Assembly: GCF_000766865.1 (NCBI RefSeq)
Contig: NZ_JNFA01000023.1
Coordinates: 186,001-250,000 of the forward strand
Direction: 5' to 3'
DNA length: 64,000 bases
From: Listeria booriae
Lineage (GTDB): Bacteria > Bacillota > Bacilli > Lactobacillales > Listeriaceae
Under the pieces are notes generated by a model, which was not told where the DNA came from, made no database searches, and saw only the letters and a program-made list of their open reading frames with translations. Shown piece after piece: positions 56,358-63,991 of the stretch. Within the stretch, counting starts at the first letter, position 1. Each line of letters opens with the position of its first letter. Made by a program: the position numbers and the translations under genes.

Positions 56358-57372
56358 CGACAGTTACCTCCTCTAGTTTGACGTTTTGTGTGGCTGCGTA
56401 ATCGTATGCTTTCGCGATTTCGGTAGCATCTCCTGTGACTTCGACAATCATGTATCCGAATGCAATATCTTGAATTTCAGAAATATTCCCACTTAAAACA
56501 CTAACGTTTACATCAAATTGTTTCGCAATATTCGATAGTAATGGATTTCCTGAAGATTCACCAACAAAAGTAAATTTCCAAACCGTTGCGTCATGATTCT
56601 GGATAAGCTTCCAAGCGCTTGCTGGAATATCGTCATTGATAACCGTTTTAACGAAGTTCCGAGCCGTCTGACTTTGTGGATTCGAAAAAATGTCAAACAC
56701 TCTGCCTTCTTCAATGACTTTCCCACCTTCCATCACGGCTACGCGGTTGCATATTTCGCGAATAACAGACATTTCGTGAGTGATAAGTAGAATCGTAATA
56801 TTGTATTCTTTATTGATTTTTTTAAGTAGTTCTAGGATTGCGCCAGTTGTTTCTGGATCGAGAGCACTTGTGGCTTCGTCGCAGAGTAGGATATCAGGGT
56901 TGGTTGCTAGCGCTCGGGCGATGCCGATACGTTGTTTTTGCCCACCGGATAGTTGGTCTGGGTAGTTTTTGGCTTTATCGGCGAGACCGACGAATTCTAA
57001 TAATTCCATGACACGCTTCTCGCGCTCTTTGCGATTCGTATGTATTAATGCTAGCGGCACCGCGATGTTGTCGAATACTGTTTTCGAATTTAGCAAATTA
57101 AAATGTTGAAAAATCATTCCGATTTTCTTTCGTTCTGCGCGTAAATCTTTCGAGCTTAAACGGGTTAAATCTGTTCCTGCAATCGTTACTGAGCCTGTCG
57201 TTGGTCGCTCCAGCAAGTTCACCGTGCGAATCAACGTACTTTTACCTGCGCCACTAAAACCGACAACACCGAATATGTCGCCTTTTTCAATGGTCAAGCT
57301 GACGCCGTCTAGTGCTGTAATTTCTTTGCCGCCGCTTTTGAATGTCTTTGTTACGTCTTTAAATTCAATCAT
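56317..57372 (-). CDS. metN: Methionine ABC transporter ATPase
   Basis: 351-aa ATP-binding subunit: Walker A GFSGAGKST (38-46), signature LSGGQKQRIG (about 140-149), Walker B LLCDEATSALD (about 160-170), and a C-terminal NIL domain (about 265-345) that binds methionine for feedback inhibition. ATG 57372 has GGGGGAG 7 nt upstream; the longer frame runs into the riboswitch terminator. First gene of the operon. Confidence 0.95.
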   Translation of the reverse strand: MIEFKDVTKTFKSGGKEITALDGVSLTIEKGDIFGVVGFSGAGKSTLIRTVNLLERPTTGSVTIAGTDLTRLSSKDLRAERKKIGMIFQHFNLLNSKTVFDNIAVPLALIHTNRKEREKRVMELLEFVGLADKAKNYPDQLSGGQKQRIGIARALATNPDILLCDEATSALDPETTGAILELLKKINKEYNITILLITHEMSVIREICNRVAVMEGGKVIEEGRVFDIFSNPQSQTARNFVKTVINDDIPASAWKLIQNHDATVWKFTFVGESSGNPLLSNIAKQFDVNVSVLSGNISEIQDIAFGYMIVEVTGDATEIAKAYDYAATQNVKLEEVTVDGSHNGTTANSVY

Positions 57373-57410
57373 TTTCTCACTCCCCCAAGTTGTCCGAACC
57401 TTACCCACAA

Positions 57411-57614
57411 AAAAATCTCCCCTTAAGTTAATAAGAGGAGATTCTAATCCAAACATCTATGTACCGAATAATTATACAGTCATATTAATGCAGTCTTTGT
57501 CGTCCCACCTTATCTACCAAGCACGGTTATGCTTGTTGGAATTGGCACAGTATCATAATCTGATCTGTTGCCGAGGTTTCGTAGGGCCAAATCCCTCCAC
57601 CTCTCTGGATAAAA
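57411..57614 (-). promoter_or_regulatory. SAM-I riboswitch (S-box) controlling metN operon
   Basis: Minus-strand leader starting TTATCCAGAGAGGTGGAGGG, followed by CCTACGAAACC and CGGCAACAG, the S-box core, with P3/P4 helices further on. It ends in a terminator (AATCTCC-T-CTTA pairing with TAAG-G-GGAGATT, 57413-57442, then T7). High SAM should stop transcription before metN. Confidence 0.95.
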
Positions 57615-57641
57615 TGTGTAAGTCGTTATTTATTTTTTATA

Positions 57642-57670
57642 ACTATATCGTTTATTTCGGATACTGTCAA
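57642..57670 (-). promoter_or_regulatory. Promoter of the metN operon
   Basis: TTGACA (57665-57670), 17-bp spacer, TATAGT (57642-57647), minus strand, directly before the S-box. Confidence 0.88.
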
Positions 57671-57699
57671 CCACTTTTTCAAAATTTCTTGGTGGCTTA

Positions 57700-57924
57700 T
57701 TACTTCTTGTTGCGCAACTGCTCAAGCTTTGCGGCGATTCGAGCTTTATTTTCAGCGGTTGTTTTTGTGTCTAGTGTAATCTTTTTGCCTTGGATGATGA
57801 CGGAGCTACCTTCGTGAATGCCTGCTGGTAATTCGGCTTGTGGAATCGTCCATGTTTGTTGGTTCGGTTCGAGTAGAAAAACTGCTTTTCCGTCTTCCAC
57901 TTGGTCTAAAATCGCTTTTTTCAT
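57700..57924 (-). CDS. DUF3006 protein
   Basis: 74-aa cytosolic protein of DUF3006 (MKKAILDQVEDGKAVFLLE ... VIIQGKKITLD). In Firmicutes it is encoded next to ComEC-like metallo-beta-lactamase genes, as here, 10 bp after one. Function unknown; perhaps an OB-like small domain with a helical tail (about 55-73). Confidence 0.85.
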   Translation of the reverse strand: MKKAILDQVEDGKAVFLLEPNQQTWTIPQAELPAGIHEGSSVIIQGKKITLDTKTTAENKARIAAKLEQLRNKK

Positions 57925-57934
57925 CTTGATTCAC

Positions 57935-59053
57935 CTACTTTACGGTTGCTTTGCCTTGCTCTTTAATTTGCCGTACGATGCCTTGGCCGATGCCGTTGAT
58001 TTTTTTGAGGTCGTCAATGGTGCGGTACGGTCTTTCAGCGATGATTTTATCGGCTAAAACTGGGCCGATACTTGGTAAATATTGCAATTGCTCGGCGGTA
58101 GCTGTATTGATGTTGATTTTGTCAGGCATTGGAATGGATTCGCCGGGTTCTTCTGTTTTTTGCTTGCCGTTATCGTTTCCAGGAGCTGGTGTGCCGGATT
58201 TCTCTGTTGCTACGTGGATCTGTTTGCCATCTGTTTCAATGGTTACTGTGCCTTCCACATCGGTGCCGTATGTCTTAATATCGCGGTCTTTTAGCCATTG
58301 GATAACTTCACGGTGCGGGTGACCGTAAGAATTGCCTTTTTCCGCAGAATATACCGCTACTTCTGGTTTCACAGCGTCTAAAAAGTATGGCTGGTTCGAT
58401 GTCGAGGAACCGTGATGCCCCAAATCTAAAATCTGTGCATCCAGTTTCAAACCACTGTCCACCATCTCACGTTCGCGCCCTTTCTCCGCATCTCCCGTGA
58501 AAATCGCCGCAATATCTTTGTACGTCAAACGAATCGCAATCGAATCATTATTCGCGTTATCTGAAAGCTTGTCTGGACTCAACACTTGAATGCCAAAAGG
58601 TCCAAATGTCGCCTTCTCACCGCGCCGTGGTTCTTTATACTTCGCATCTGAAGCAAGCGCCGCGTCAATAACCCGCTCATAAATCGAACTGTTAAAAACA
58701 AGCCCATCCATCCAAATTTCTTTCGGTTTATATTGCTTAATGACTTTGTCCGCGTTCCCAATATGATCAGAATGCGGATGCGTCAAAAGCAACAAATCAA
58801 TCTTCTTAATGTTCGCCTTCTCTAAATACGTCAAAATCCGATTATCATCATGACGGCCTGTATCAATCAAAATCGTCGTGCCGTCATCGGCTTGAATTAG
58901 CGTACTATCTCCTTGCCCCACATCGAAAAACGTGAATTTCGCGCCGTTCAATGTACTTTCTGTCATACTTGATGATGATGTGTTATTCGAGCATCCGCTA
59001 AGTAGCGCCAACATGAAAATCGTCACGATGCTCCATAATGTTAATTTCTTCAA
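57935..59053 (-). CDS. Secreted ComEC-like metallo-beta-lactamase lipoprotein
   Basis: 372 aa: lipoprotein signal with SGC (C21), a metallo-beta-lactamase domain (about 35-275) with THPHSDHIGN metal site and HHGSS later, and a C-terminal helix-hairpin-helix DNA-binding pair (about 305-370, INTATAEQLQYLPSIGP). This is the layout of the ComEC/Rec2 hydrolase domain joined to a ComEA-type DNA-binding domain, but without the channel. An extracellular nuclease role is likely (inference). Starts with TTG (GGGAG 7-8 nt upstream). Confidence 0.9.
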   Translation of the reverse strand: MKKLTLWSIVTIFMLALLSGCSNNTSSSSMTESTLNGAKFTFFDVGQGDSTLIQADDGTTILIDTGRHDDNRILTYLEKANIKKIDLLLLTHPHSDHIGNADKVIKQYKPKEIWMDGLVFNSSIYERVIDAALASDAKYKEPRRGEKATFGPFGIQVLSPDKLSDNANNDSIAIRLTYKDIAAIFTGDAEKGREREMVDSGLKLDAQILDLGHHGSSTSNQPYFLDAVKPEVAVYSAEKGNSYGHPHREVIQWLKDRDIKTYGTDVEGTVTIETDGKQIHVATEKSGTPAPGNDNGKQKTEEPGESIPMPDKININTATAEQLQYLPSIGPVLADKIIAERPYRTIDDLKKINGIGQGIVRQIKEQGKATVK

Positions 59054-59142
59054 AATCTCAACTCCCTAATTCTATCTCTTTAGAATAGCAGAATCGTTGC
59101 GGGGAGTAAATAGGCACGCCACAACTTGGGAGATTTCTAATC

Positions 59143-59171
59143 AAAAAACAGGCCCCAATTCTGGAACCTGT
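59143..59171 (-). terminator. Terminator of HesB-like gene
   Basis: 9-bp stem ACAGGTTCC / GGGGCCTGT with two wobble pairs, then TTTTTT, minus strand. Confidence 0.8.
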
Positions 59172-59180
59172 CAGGCTTAC

Positions 59181-59483
59181 TTATTTTACTTTCTCGAAAA
59201 ATTTAAAGGTTACTTCTTCGTTTTTAGGATTATAGTCAATTACCCAATCGTGGTCTTTGAAATACCAGTAATCGTGGTCTTCTACGTAAAATAAAATATC
59301 GTCGATTTGGTGTTGCAATGCCACTTCTGTAGGTTTTTCGGCCACCAATCCAATCGAAAATCCTGGATGGAGCGAGCTATTTGAGCCACCATATTTCGCG
59401 AATAGTCTGATTCCGTTTCCATCGCCCGTGTTAAACTCATTTCTAAACCATTGTTGTGCTTGATCGCTTACTTCGATTTGCAT
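59181..59483 (-). CDS. HesB/IscA-like protein, YneR-type
   Basis: 100-aa protein with the HesB/IscA-like fold (QIEVSDQAQQWF, GIRLFAKYGG, HPGFSIGLV) but no cysteines, so it cannot hold an Fe-S cluster as IscA does. Corresponds to B. subtilis YneR. Function unknown. ATG 59483 has AGGAG 8 nt upstream. Confidence 0.82.
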   Translation of the reverse strand: MQIEVSDQAQQWFRNEFNTGDGNGIRLFAKYGGSNSSLHPGFSIGLVAEKPTEVALQHQIDDILFYVEDHDYWYFKDHDWVIDYNPKNEEVTFKFFEKVK

Positions 59484-59626
59484 TGTCATCACTCCTCTTC
59501 CTCTTTCAATTACTGCAAGAATAGCAGATATCTATACATTTCGCATTATTTTTGCTTACAGAATAGATAATTTCTATTTACCACCGTTTGGCTGTGTTGA
59601 AACTTATATTATGAAATTTCAGTTAT

Positions 59627-60244
59627 TTATGAACGTAGATATAAGCCTTCTGTTGTACAAATATGCTCCAAGAATTCGCGCGACTCCTCGTTTTCGATGA
59701 GACAAACAACATACAAATCGGAGAAAAATAAAATGATTTGGAGATCGCATAAATAAATCACAACATCCGTATAATCACGGAATGCTTGTTGAAATAAAGA
59801 AAGCAAGTCGATTTGTTTTTCTGGCTTTTCATTGCGAAATCTCTGATAAAAATAGCGCCAGTTCTTTCTTGGTTTTGCAAGATGAACATTTCCCATCGTG
59901 TCAGCAGGAATCGCCATAATGTCTGTCCCGTGTTTTTTGAGCAGTTCGTCACTTTCCACATATGTATCATGACTGTATCCCATGATTGTTAGTATTACTT
60001 TTAAGAAGCGTTCTTCGTATACCTTGTGTGCCGCTATGGCCTCTTTTTGCTTAGAGCGATAGTACACATTGAAATAGCTGTCGTATATATAGGCGTTCAT
60101 CATGGCTTTTGGCAGAAAATCAATGCCATAAAGCTTGTCTTCATTTTCTTCAAAAATATCTAAAAGCGCGACGCCTTCATCGCGGATTGTTTCGATGTTT
60201 TTGAACGAGAATTGGTTTGTAAAATGGTATTTGTCCGTAGACAT
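59627..60244 (-). CDS. Unknown 205-aa protein downstream of dps
   Basis: Unrecognised. 205 aa, rich in aromatic and charged residues, no signal peptide; a hydrophobic stretch near the C-terminus (VVIYLCDLQIILFFSDLYVVCLI, about 164-186, broken by charged residues) looks like beta strands rather than a membrane helix. It has a good RBS (GGAGGT) but begins only 18 bp after the dps terminator, so it may be expressed by read-through. I do not assign a function. Confidence 0.75.
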   Translation of the reverse strand: MSTDKYHFTNQFSFKNIETIRDEGVALLDIFEENEDKLYGIDFLPKAMMNAYIYDSYFNVYYRSKQKEAIAAHKVYEERFLKVILTIMGYSHDTYVESDELLKKHGTDIMAIPADTMGNVHLAKPRKNWRYFYQRFRNEKPEKQIDLLSLFQQAFRDYTDVVIYLCDLQIILFFSDLYVVCLIENEESREFLEHICTTEGLYLRS

Positions 60245-60261
60245 GTCTTTACCTCCGATAT

Positions 60262-60297
60262 AAAAAACGCAAAGCCTCGAAAAAGAAGGCTCTGCGT
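60262..60297 (-). terminator. Terminator of dps
   Basis: Minus strand ACGCA.AGCCT pairs with AGGCT.TGCGT (11 bp, one wobble), loop of 9, TTTTTT. Confidence 0.88.
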
Positions 60298-60307
60298 CTT
60301 GTTCTAC

Positions 60308-60781
60308 TTATTTCTCAAGTGGTGCTTTTCCTAGGAATGCTTTGAACATCCAGATATGTTTGTCGATGGAAGCCTTGAAGCCGATTAACATGTCTTGTGT
60401 TACGTCGTCGCCTTCTTTGCCAGTTAACTCGATACCTTGTTGGTATTCGTCACGTAGCAATTCTAGCGTGCCTGTAAGGTCTTCCATGAATTGATCGATT
60501 GTTTTTGGTTTTGTGTACGGTGCTTCTTCTACACTTGCGTTTTCGGAAAACTCTTTTAGTGTGGAGAATGGAGCGCCACCTACTGCTAATAAACGTTCTG
60601 CGATTTCGTCTAATTGTTCGCCGAATTCGCTGTAAAGATCGTCCATTTTTTCATGTAATGTAAAGAAGTTATGGCCACGCATGAACCAGTGGATTTGGTG
60701 AATTTTCACCGTAAATACGCTTAAGTTCGCCACCTGATGGTTTAAAAATTCCTTTGTGTCTACTGAATTGATTGTTTTCAT
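60308..60781 (-). CDS. dps: Dps-like ferritin (Fri)
   Basis: Dodecameric iron-storage and H2O2-detoxifying protein. 157 aa; ferroxidase ligands H31, H43, D47, D58 and E62 are all present, at the numbers known from Listeria innocua Dps. It oxidises Fe(II) with hydrogen peroxide. A PerR-like box overlaps its promoter. RBS AGGAGGAG. Confidence 0.97.
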   Translation of the reverse strand: MKTINSVDTKEFLNHQVANLSVFTVKIHQIHWFMRGHNFFTLHEKMDDLYSEFGEQLDEIAERLLAVGGAPFSTLKEFSENASVEEAPYTKPKTIDQFMEDLTGTLELLRDEYQQGIELTGKEGDDVTQDMLIGFKASIDKHIWMFKAFLGKAPLEK

Positions 60782-60817
60782 TTATAATTCTCCTCCTTAT
60801 TTATAATAACTATTATC

Positions 60818-60854
60818 TAATAATAATTATAAACTAGATTCCACGATTTGTCCA
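60818..60854 (-). promoter_or_regulatory. dps promoter with PerR-like box
   Basis: TGGACA (60849-60854), 17-bp spacer, TATAAT (60826-60831). The sequence TTATAATTATTATTA (60818-60832) matches the PerR box TTATAATNATTATAA at all but one position and covers the -10. Confidence 0.8.
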
Positions 60855-60918
60855 ATCGTGTGTCGCCTCACAAACTTTTTTACCACATTTCTGCTGTTTT
60901 AAACACGAGGCGCGTCTA

Positions 60919-60956
60919 TTGACTTCTTTCTGTTTTGTAACTACAATTGTTACAAA
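60919..60956 (+). promoter_or_regulatory. Promoter and operator of the Rrf2 regulator
   Basis: TTGACT (60919-60924), 17-bp spacer, TACAAT (60942-60947). An inverted repeat TTTGTAAC-7 nt-GTTACAAA (60934-60956) with 8-bp perfect arms covers the -10 and start site; likely autoregulation. Confidence 0.82.
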
Positions 60957-60969
60957 GGAGCTGATTTGG

Positions 60970-61398
60970 ATGAAAATAAGTAGCCGTTTTACTGTTGCTA
61001 CCCATATTTTATCACTAATTGCTATGGAAGAGCCACCATTAACCTCTTTGCGGATTGCTGCGAGTGTCAATACGAACCCTGTGGTGATTAGACGAATTAG
61101 CGGACAGCTGAAAAATGCAAGGCTTATTGCTGTGAAAGCTGGTTCTGGAGGCGCAACACTTTTAAAACCGCTTACTGAGATTACGCTTTTGGAAGTGTAT
61201 AAGGCGGTGGATAGTGTAGAAGATGGCGAGCTGTTTCAATTTCACGAAAATCCCAATCCGAATTGTCAAGTTGGGGCGCATATTCAAGATGCCATGGAAC
61301 AGACGCTGATTGAGGCGCAAAAAGCAATGGAGCAAGTATTGGCGAATCGGACAATGGCTGATGTGGTAGATACGATTCGTACGGAAATAGCAGAATAA
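60970..61398 (+). CDS. Rrf2-family regulator, YwnA-like
   Basis: 142 aa: winged helix of the Rrf2 family (about 1-80; IAASVNTNPVVIRRISGQLKNARLI) and a helical end. Only one Cys (in NPNCQVG, about residue 99), so it is not a three-Cys Fe-S sensor such as NsrR or IscR; a thiol switch is possible. Nearest type in B. subtilis is YwnA. Divergent from dps. ATG 60970 with AAAGGAG upstream. Confidence 0.88.
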   Translation: MKISSRFTVATHILSLIAMEEPPLTSLRIAASVNTNPVVIRRISGQLKNARLIAVKAGSGGATLLKPLTEITLLEVYKAVDSVEDGELFQFHENPNPNCQVGAHIQDAMEQTLIEAQKAMEQVLANRTMADVVDTIRTEIAE

Positions 61399-61404
61399 GA
61401 TGGG

Positions 61405-61445
61405 AAAATCAGTTTTGATGCTGGCAATGGTCAAAACTGATTTTT
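61405..61445 (+). terminator. Terminator of the Rrf2 gene
   Basis: 14-bp stem AAAATCAGTTTTGA and complement, 12-base loop, TTTTT. Confidence 0.9.
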
Positions 61446-61463
61446 ATAAGGAGGCTTTAGGTG

Positions 61464-62201
61464 ATGGGTGTTTGGTTACGCGGACGAAAGCCTGCTTCGG
61501 AGCATTCGATTGTGGCTTGGGAACAGGAGCATGAACTGGTTTTGCCGGCGCTTTATAAGGAATTGTTATCGGTTCATGATGGCGGGCTTTTGGCGAAAAA
61601 CCATTTTGCTGTGTCGGAACCGACGTCTTATGGTTTGGCAGATGCGGAAATTTATACGCTTGCAGGACTTGCTGAGTTGCAGATGGCGATTCCTCAGGAG
61701 GATGATGTCGATTTGCCGGGACGCCAAGTGTATTTTCATCGGGATGGGGATCGGTATATTGGGCTTGATTATCAGACGGATGCGCCGCGTGTGATTTATG
61801 TGGATTTTGAGACATTGCAGACGTTGGTTGTTGCGGAAAGTTTTGCGGCGTTTATGGATTCGCTTTACTTTTCTCCTTTTCCGGTCGAGTCGGTGCCTAG
61901 TTATCCGCTTGTGAAGGTGGAGCAGATGTTGGCGCTTGCGAATGTGGCGAAGACGTTGCAGATTCTTGAATTGCTGGAGGATTGTGAGGATAAATCGTGG
62001 TATTTGGCGCGGATTGATGGCTTGTTGCATTCAGAGGAGTCGCCGTATCAGCAGATTGGTGTGACATTGCTGGAAAATCAAATCTTTTATTTCCGGCGAA
62101 AATTGGACGAAAGTCGTGTGACTGCGATGCTTGAATGGCTGGAATCGCAACACATTTGGCCTGAAAAGATTGCGGAATTGCGCAAAGAATGGGAGGATTA
62201 G
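61464..62201 (+). CDS. SMI1/KNR4 (SUKH) family protein
   Basis: 245-aa soluble protein with a SUKH domain (about 15-130; LPALYKELLSVHDGG ... DRYIGLDYQ ... VIYVDFE). SUKH proteins often act as immunity proteins or regulators; no toxin gene adjoins. A helical C-terminal part (about 145-240) is unassigned. It is separated by 1 bp from the phosphatase gene. Start ATG 61464 or GTG 61461; RBS AAGGAGG. Confidence 0.85.
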   Translation: MGVWLRGRKPASEHSIVAWEQEHELVLPALYKELLSVHDGGLLAKNHFAVSEPTSYGLADAEIYTLAGLAELQMAIPQEDDVDLPGRQVYFHRDGDRYIGLDYQTDAPRVIYVDFETLQTLVVAESFAAFMDSLYFSPFPVESVPSYPLVKVEQMLALANVAKTLQILELLEDCEDKSWYLARIDGLLHSEESPYQQIGVTLLENQIFYFRRKLDESRVTAMLEWLESQHIWPEKIAELRKEWED

Positions 62202-62202
62202 G

Positions 62203-62676
62203 ATGGTTGTTCGTGTATTATTTGTATGTTTAGGGAATATTTGCAGATCTCCGATGGCGGAGGGTATGTTTCGCGCGAAGGTAGATGCGGCAGGGCTTAG
62301 TGATGCGATTCGGATTGATTCTGCGGCGACGGGAAATTGGAATTTGGGAAATCCGCCACATCGCGGCACGCAGCAAGTTTTGACGAAGCATGGGATTGAT
62401 TATTCGCAAATGCGGGCGCGATTGATTGATAAGGATGATTTCGCCGATTTCGATTATGTGATTGGCATGGATGGCTCAAATATGCAGGATTTAGAAGCGT
62501 TAAAACCACTGGAAAGCGACGTTGCGTTGAAAAAATTGATGGACTTTGCGCCTGATGAAGGGCAACATGATGTGCCTGATCCGTACTATACGGGAAATTT
62601 CGCAGAAACAGAGCGGCTTGTTAGCGCTGGATGTGATGGGCTTTTAAAAGCGATTCGGGAAAAGTTTTCATTATAA
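62203..62676 (+). CDS. Low-molecular-weight protein-tyrosine phosphatase
   Basis: 157 aa with the P-loop CLGNICRS (C9 to S16) and the general-acid DPYY near residue 127. Dephosphorylates protein Tyr or Arg; the B. subtilis relatives are YwlE (pArg) and YfkJ. The Ile at the CLGNIC position is the pTyr-type residue as I recall, whereas YwlE has Thr, so Tyr is favoured (inference). ATG 62203 with GGGAGG RBS. Confidence 0.92.
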   Translation: MVVRVLFVCLGNICRSPMAEGMFRAKVDAAGLSDAIRIDSAATGNWNLGNPPHRGTQQVLTKHGIDYSQMRARLIDKDDFADFDYVIGMDGSNMQDLEALKPLESDVALKKLMDFAPDEGQHDVPDPYYTGNFAETERLVSAGCDGLLKAIREKFSL

Positions 62677-62719
62677 ACAAAAACGTATCTCCGCACTAGC
62701 TGGATGATACGTTTTTTGT
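62677..62719. terminator. Bidirectional terminator
   Basis: ACAAAAACGTATC with GATACGTTTTTTGT, 12-13 bp stem. Between the phosphatase gene (+) and the nitroreductase gene (-). Confidence 0.9.
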
Positions 62720-62722
62720 TGT

Positions 62723-63460
62723 TTATTTTTTACCTAATTTTTTGCTTTCTAAGAAGCTTTTTAGGTCAAGTCTTGTGGAATGTTTTAAACCACGTTCGAT
62801 TTGGTCTGTCCAACCTTCTACGCGGTTTCCGCCAGTTCTTGCGGTGTAATAGTCGCGAATGGTGTTGTCGTATTGGATGAAGTCGTCCATTGTTTTTTCT
62901 TGGTACTGATTTTCGTGGTAGACCAGTTCGGATGATAGGCGTGGTTTTGGTGCAGAATTGGCTGTTGGATGTCCGACTGTTAAGCCGAATAATGGCGTTG
63001 CGTAGTCTGGAATATGTAGAAGTTCGGCCACTTTTGCCAAGTCATTGCGGATGCCTCCAATGTAGCAAATTCCTAAGCCCATGGATTCTGCTGCAATAGC
63101 CATGTTTTGAGCTGCTAGCGTTGCGTCAATCGTTGCTACGAGTAAGCGCTCCATCGATGATAAGGAGTCTGTCGCTACGCCGCGCGCCTCGCCAATTTTG
63201 TGATGCCGTGATAAATCTGCCACGAAAACAAAGAATTGCCCTGTTTTGATGACATATGGTTGATTTCCTGCAATTTCAGACAGCGATTCGCGCAAGGCCA
63301 TGTCTGATACGCCAATAATCGAATACGCCTGTACAAAACTAGATGTGGAGGCTGCTTGGGCACTTTTTACAAGTAGATCAATTTCTGCTTTTGTCAGCGC
63401 TTGGTCGGTGAATTCCCGAACCGAATAGTGACTTAAAATTCCTTCAATCGTCTCGTTCAT
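62723..63460 (-). CDS. NfsA-like FMN nitroreductase
   Basis: 245-aa oxygen-insensitive NADPH-dependent nitroreductase of the NfrA/NfsA type: HYSVREF and SAQAASTSSFVQAYS (FMN), GICYIGGIRND, and VGHPTANSAPKPRL; C-terminal extension RTGGNRVEGWTDQ. Reduces nitro compounds, flavin or quinones. ATG 63460 has GGGG at a good distance; another ATG three codons upstream is too close to it. Confidence 0.9.
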   Translation of the reverse strand: MNETIEGILSHYSVREFTDQALTKAEIDLLVKSAQAASTSSFVQAYSIIGVSDMALRESLSEIAGNQPYVIKTGQFFVFVADLSRHHKIGEARGVATDSLSSMERLLVATIDATLAAQNMAIAAESMGLGICYIGGIRNDLAKVAELLHIPDYATPLFGLTVGHPTANSAPKPRLSSELVYHENQYQEKTMDDFIQYDNTIRDYYTARTGGNRVEGWTDQIERGLKHSTRLDLKSFLESKKLGKK

Positions 63461-63472
63461 ACGACTCATCCC

Positions 63473-63991
63473 CTAATCTTTAAAAATTTTACGATCATAA
63501 TGTGGCATTTGGTCCAATTCGCCAAATTGTTGTTGTCGCAAGCATTCGTAAATCAAAATGGCCGCGGTATTCGACAAGTTGAGCGAACGAATGTGGTCTG
63601 TCATCGGAATGCGCAAACACGTGTCTTCATGCGCCGCTAGAATCTCGTCTGGTAGACCCGTTGTTTCCTTCCCAAAAATAAAGAAGTAATCCTTACCTGT
63701 GTCTTGATAATCGACATCGCTGTACAAATGGCGCCCAAATTTCGTAATAAAATAAAATTCGCCGCCAGCATTCTTTTCAAAAAATTCCTCAATCGAGTCA
63801 TAATATGCCAACTTCACATGATCCCAATAATCGAGCCCTGCGCGTTTTAACATCTTGTCATCCGTCGAAAAACCGAGTGGGCGAATCAGATGCAAATAAG
63901 TATCCGTCCCCGCACATGTTCTCGAAATATTTCCCGTATTTGCCGGGATTTCTGGTTGAAAAAGTACTATATGATTTGCCAATCCGTTCAC
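63473..63991 (-). CDS. trmL: tRNA (cytidine/uridine-34-2'-O)-methyltransferase TrmL
   Basis: SPOUT-class 2'-O-methyltransferase of tRNA-Leu wobble position 34 (formerly CspR). 172 aa: PEIPANTGNISRTCAGT near the N-terminus, FGKETTGLP (about 107-115) and IPMTDHIRSLNLSNTAAI, given here by its ends (IPMTD, NLSNT), as the SAM-binding knot. GTG start at 63991, or TTG four codons later. Gene complete, close to the window edge. Confidence 0.93.
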   Translation of the reverse strand: MNGLANHIVLFQPEIPANTGNISRTCAGTDTYLHLIRPLGFSTDDKMLKRAGLDYWDHVKLAYYDSIEEFFEKNAGGEFYFITKFGRHLYSDVDYQDTGKDYFFIFGKETTGLPDEILAAHEDTCLRIPMTDHIRSLNLSNTAAILIYECLRQQQFGELDQMPHYDRKIFKD

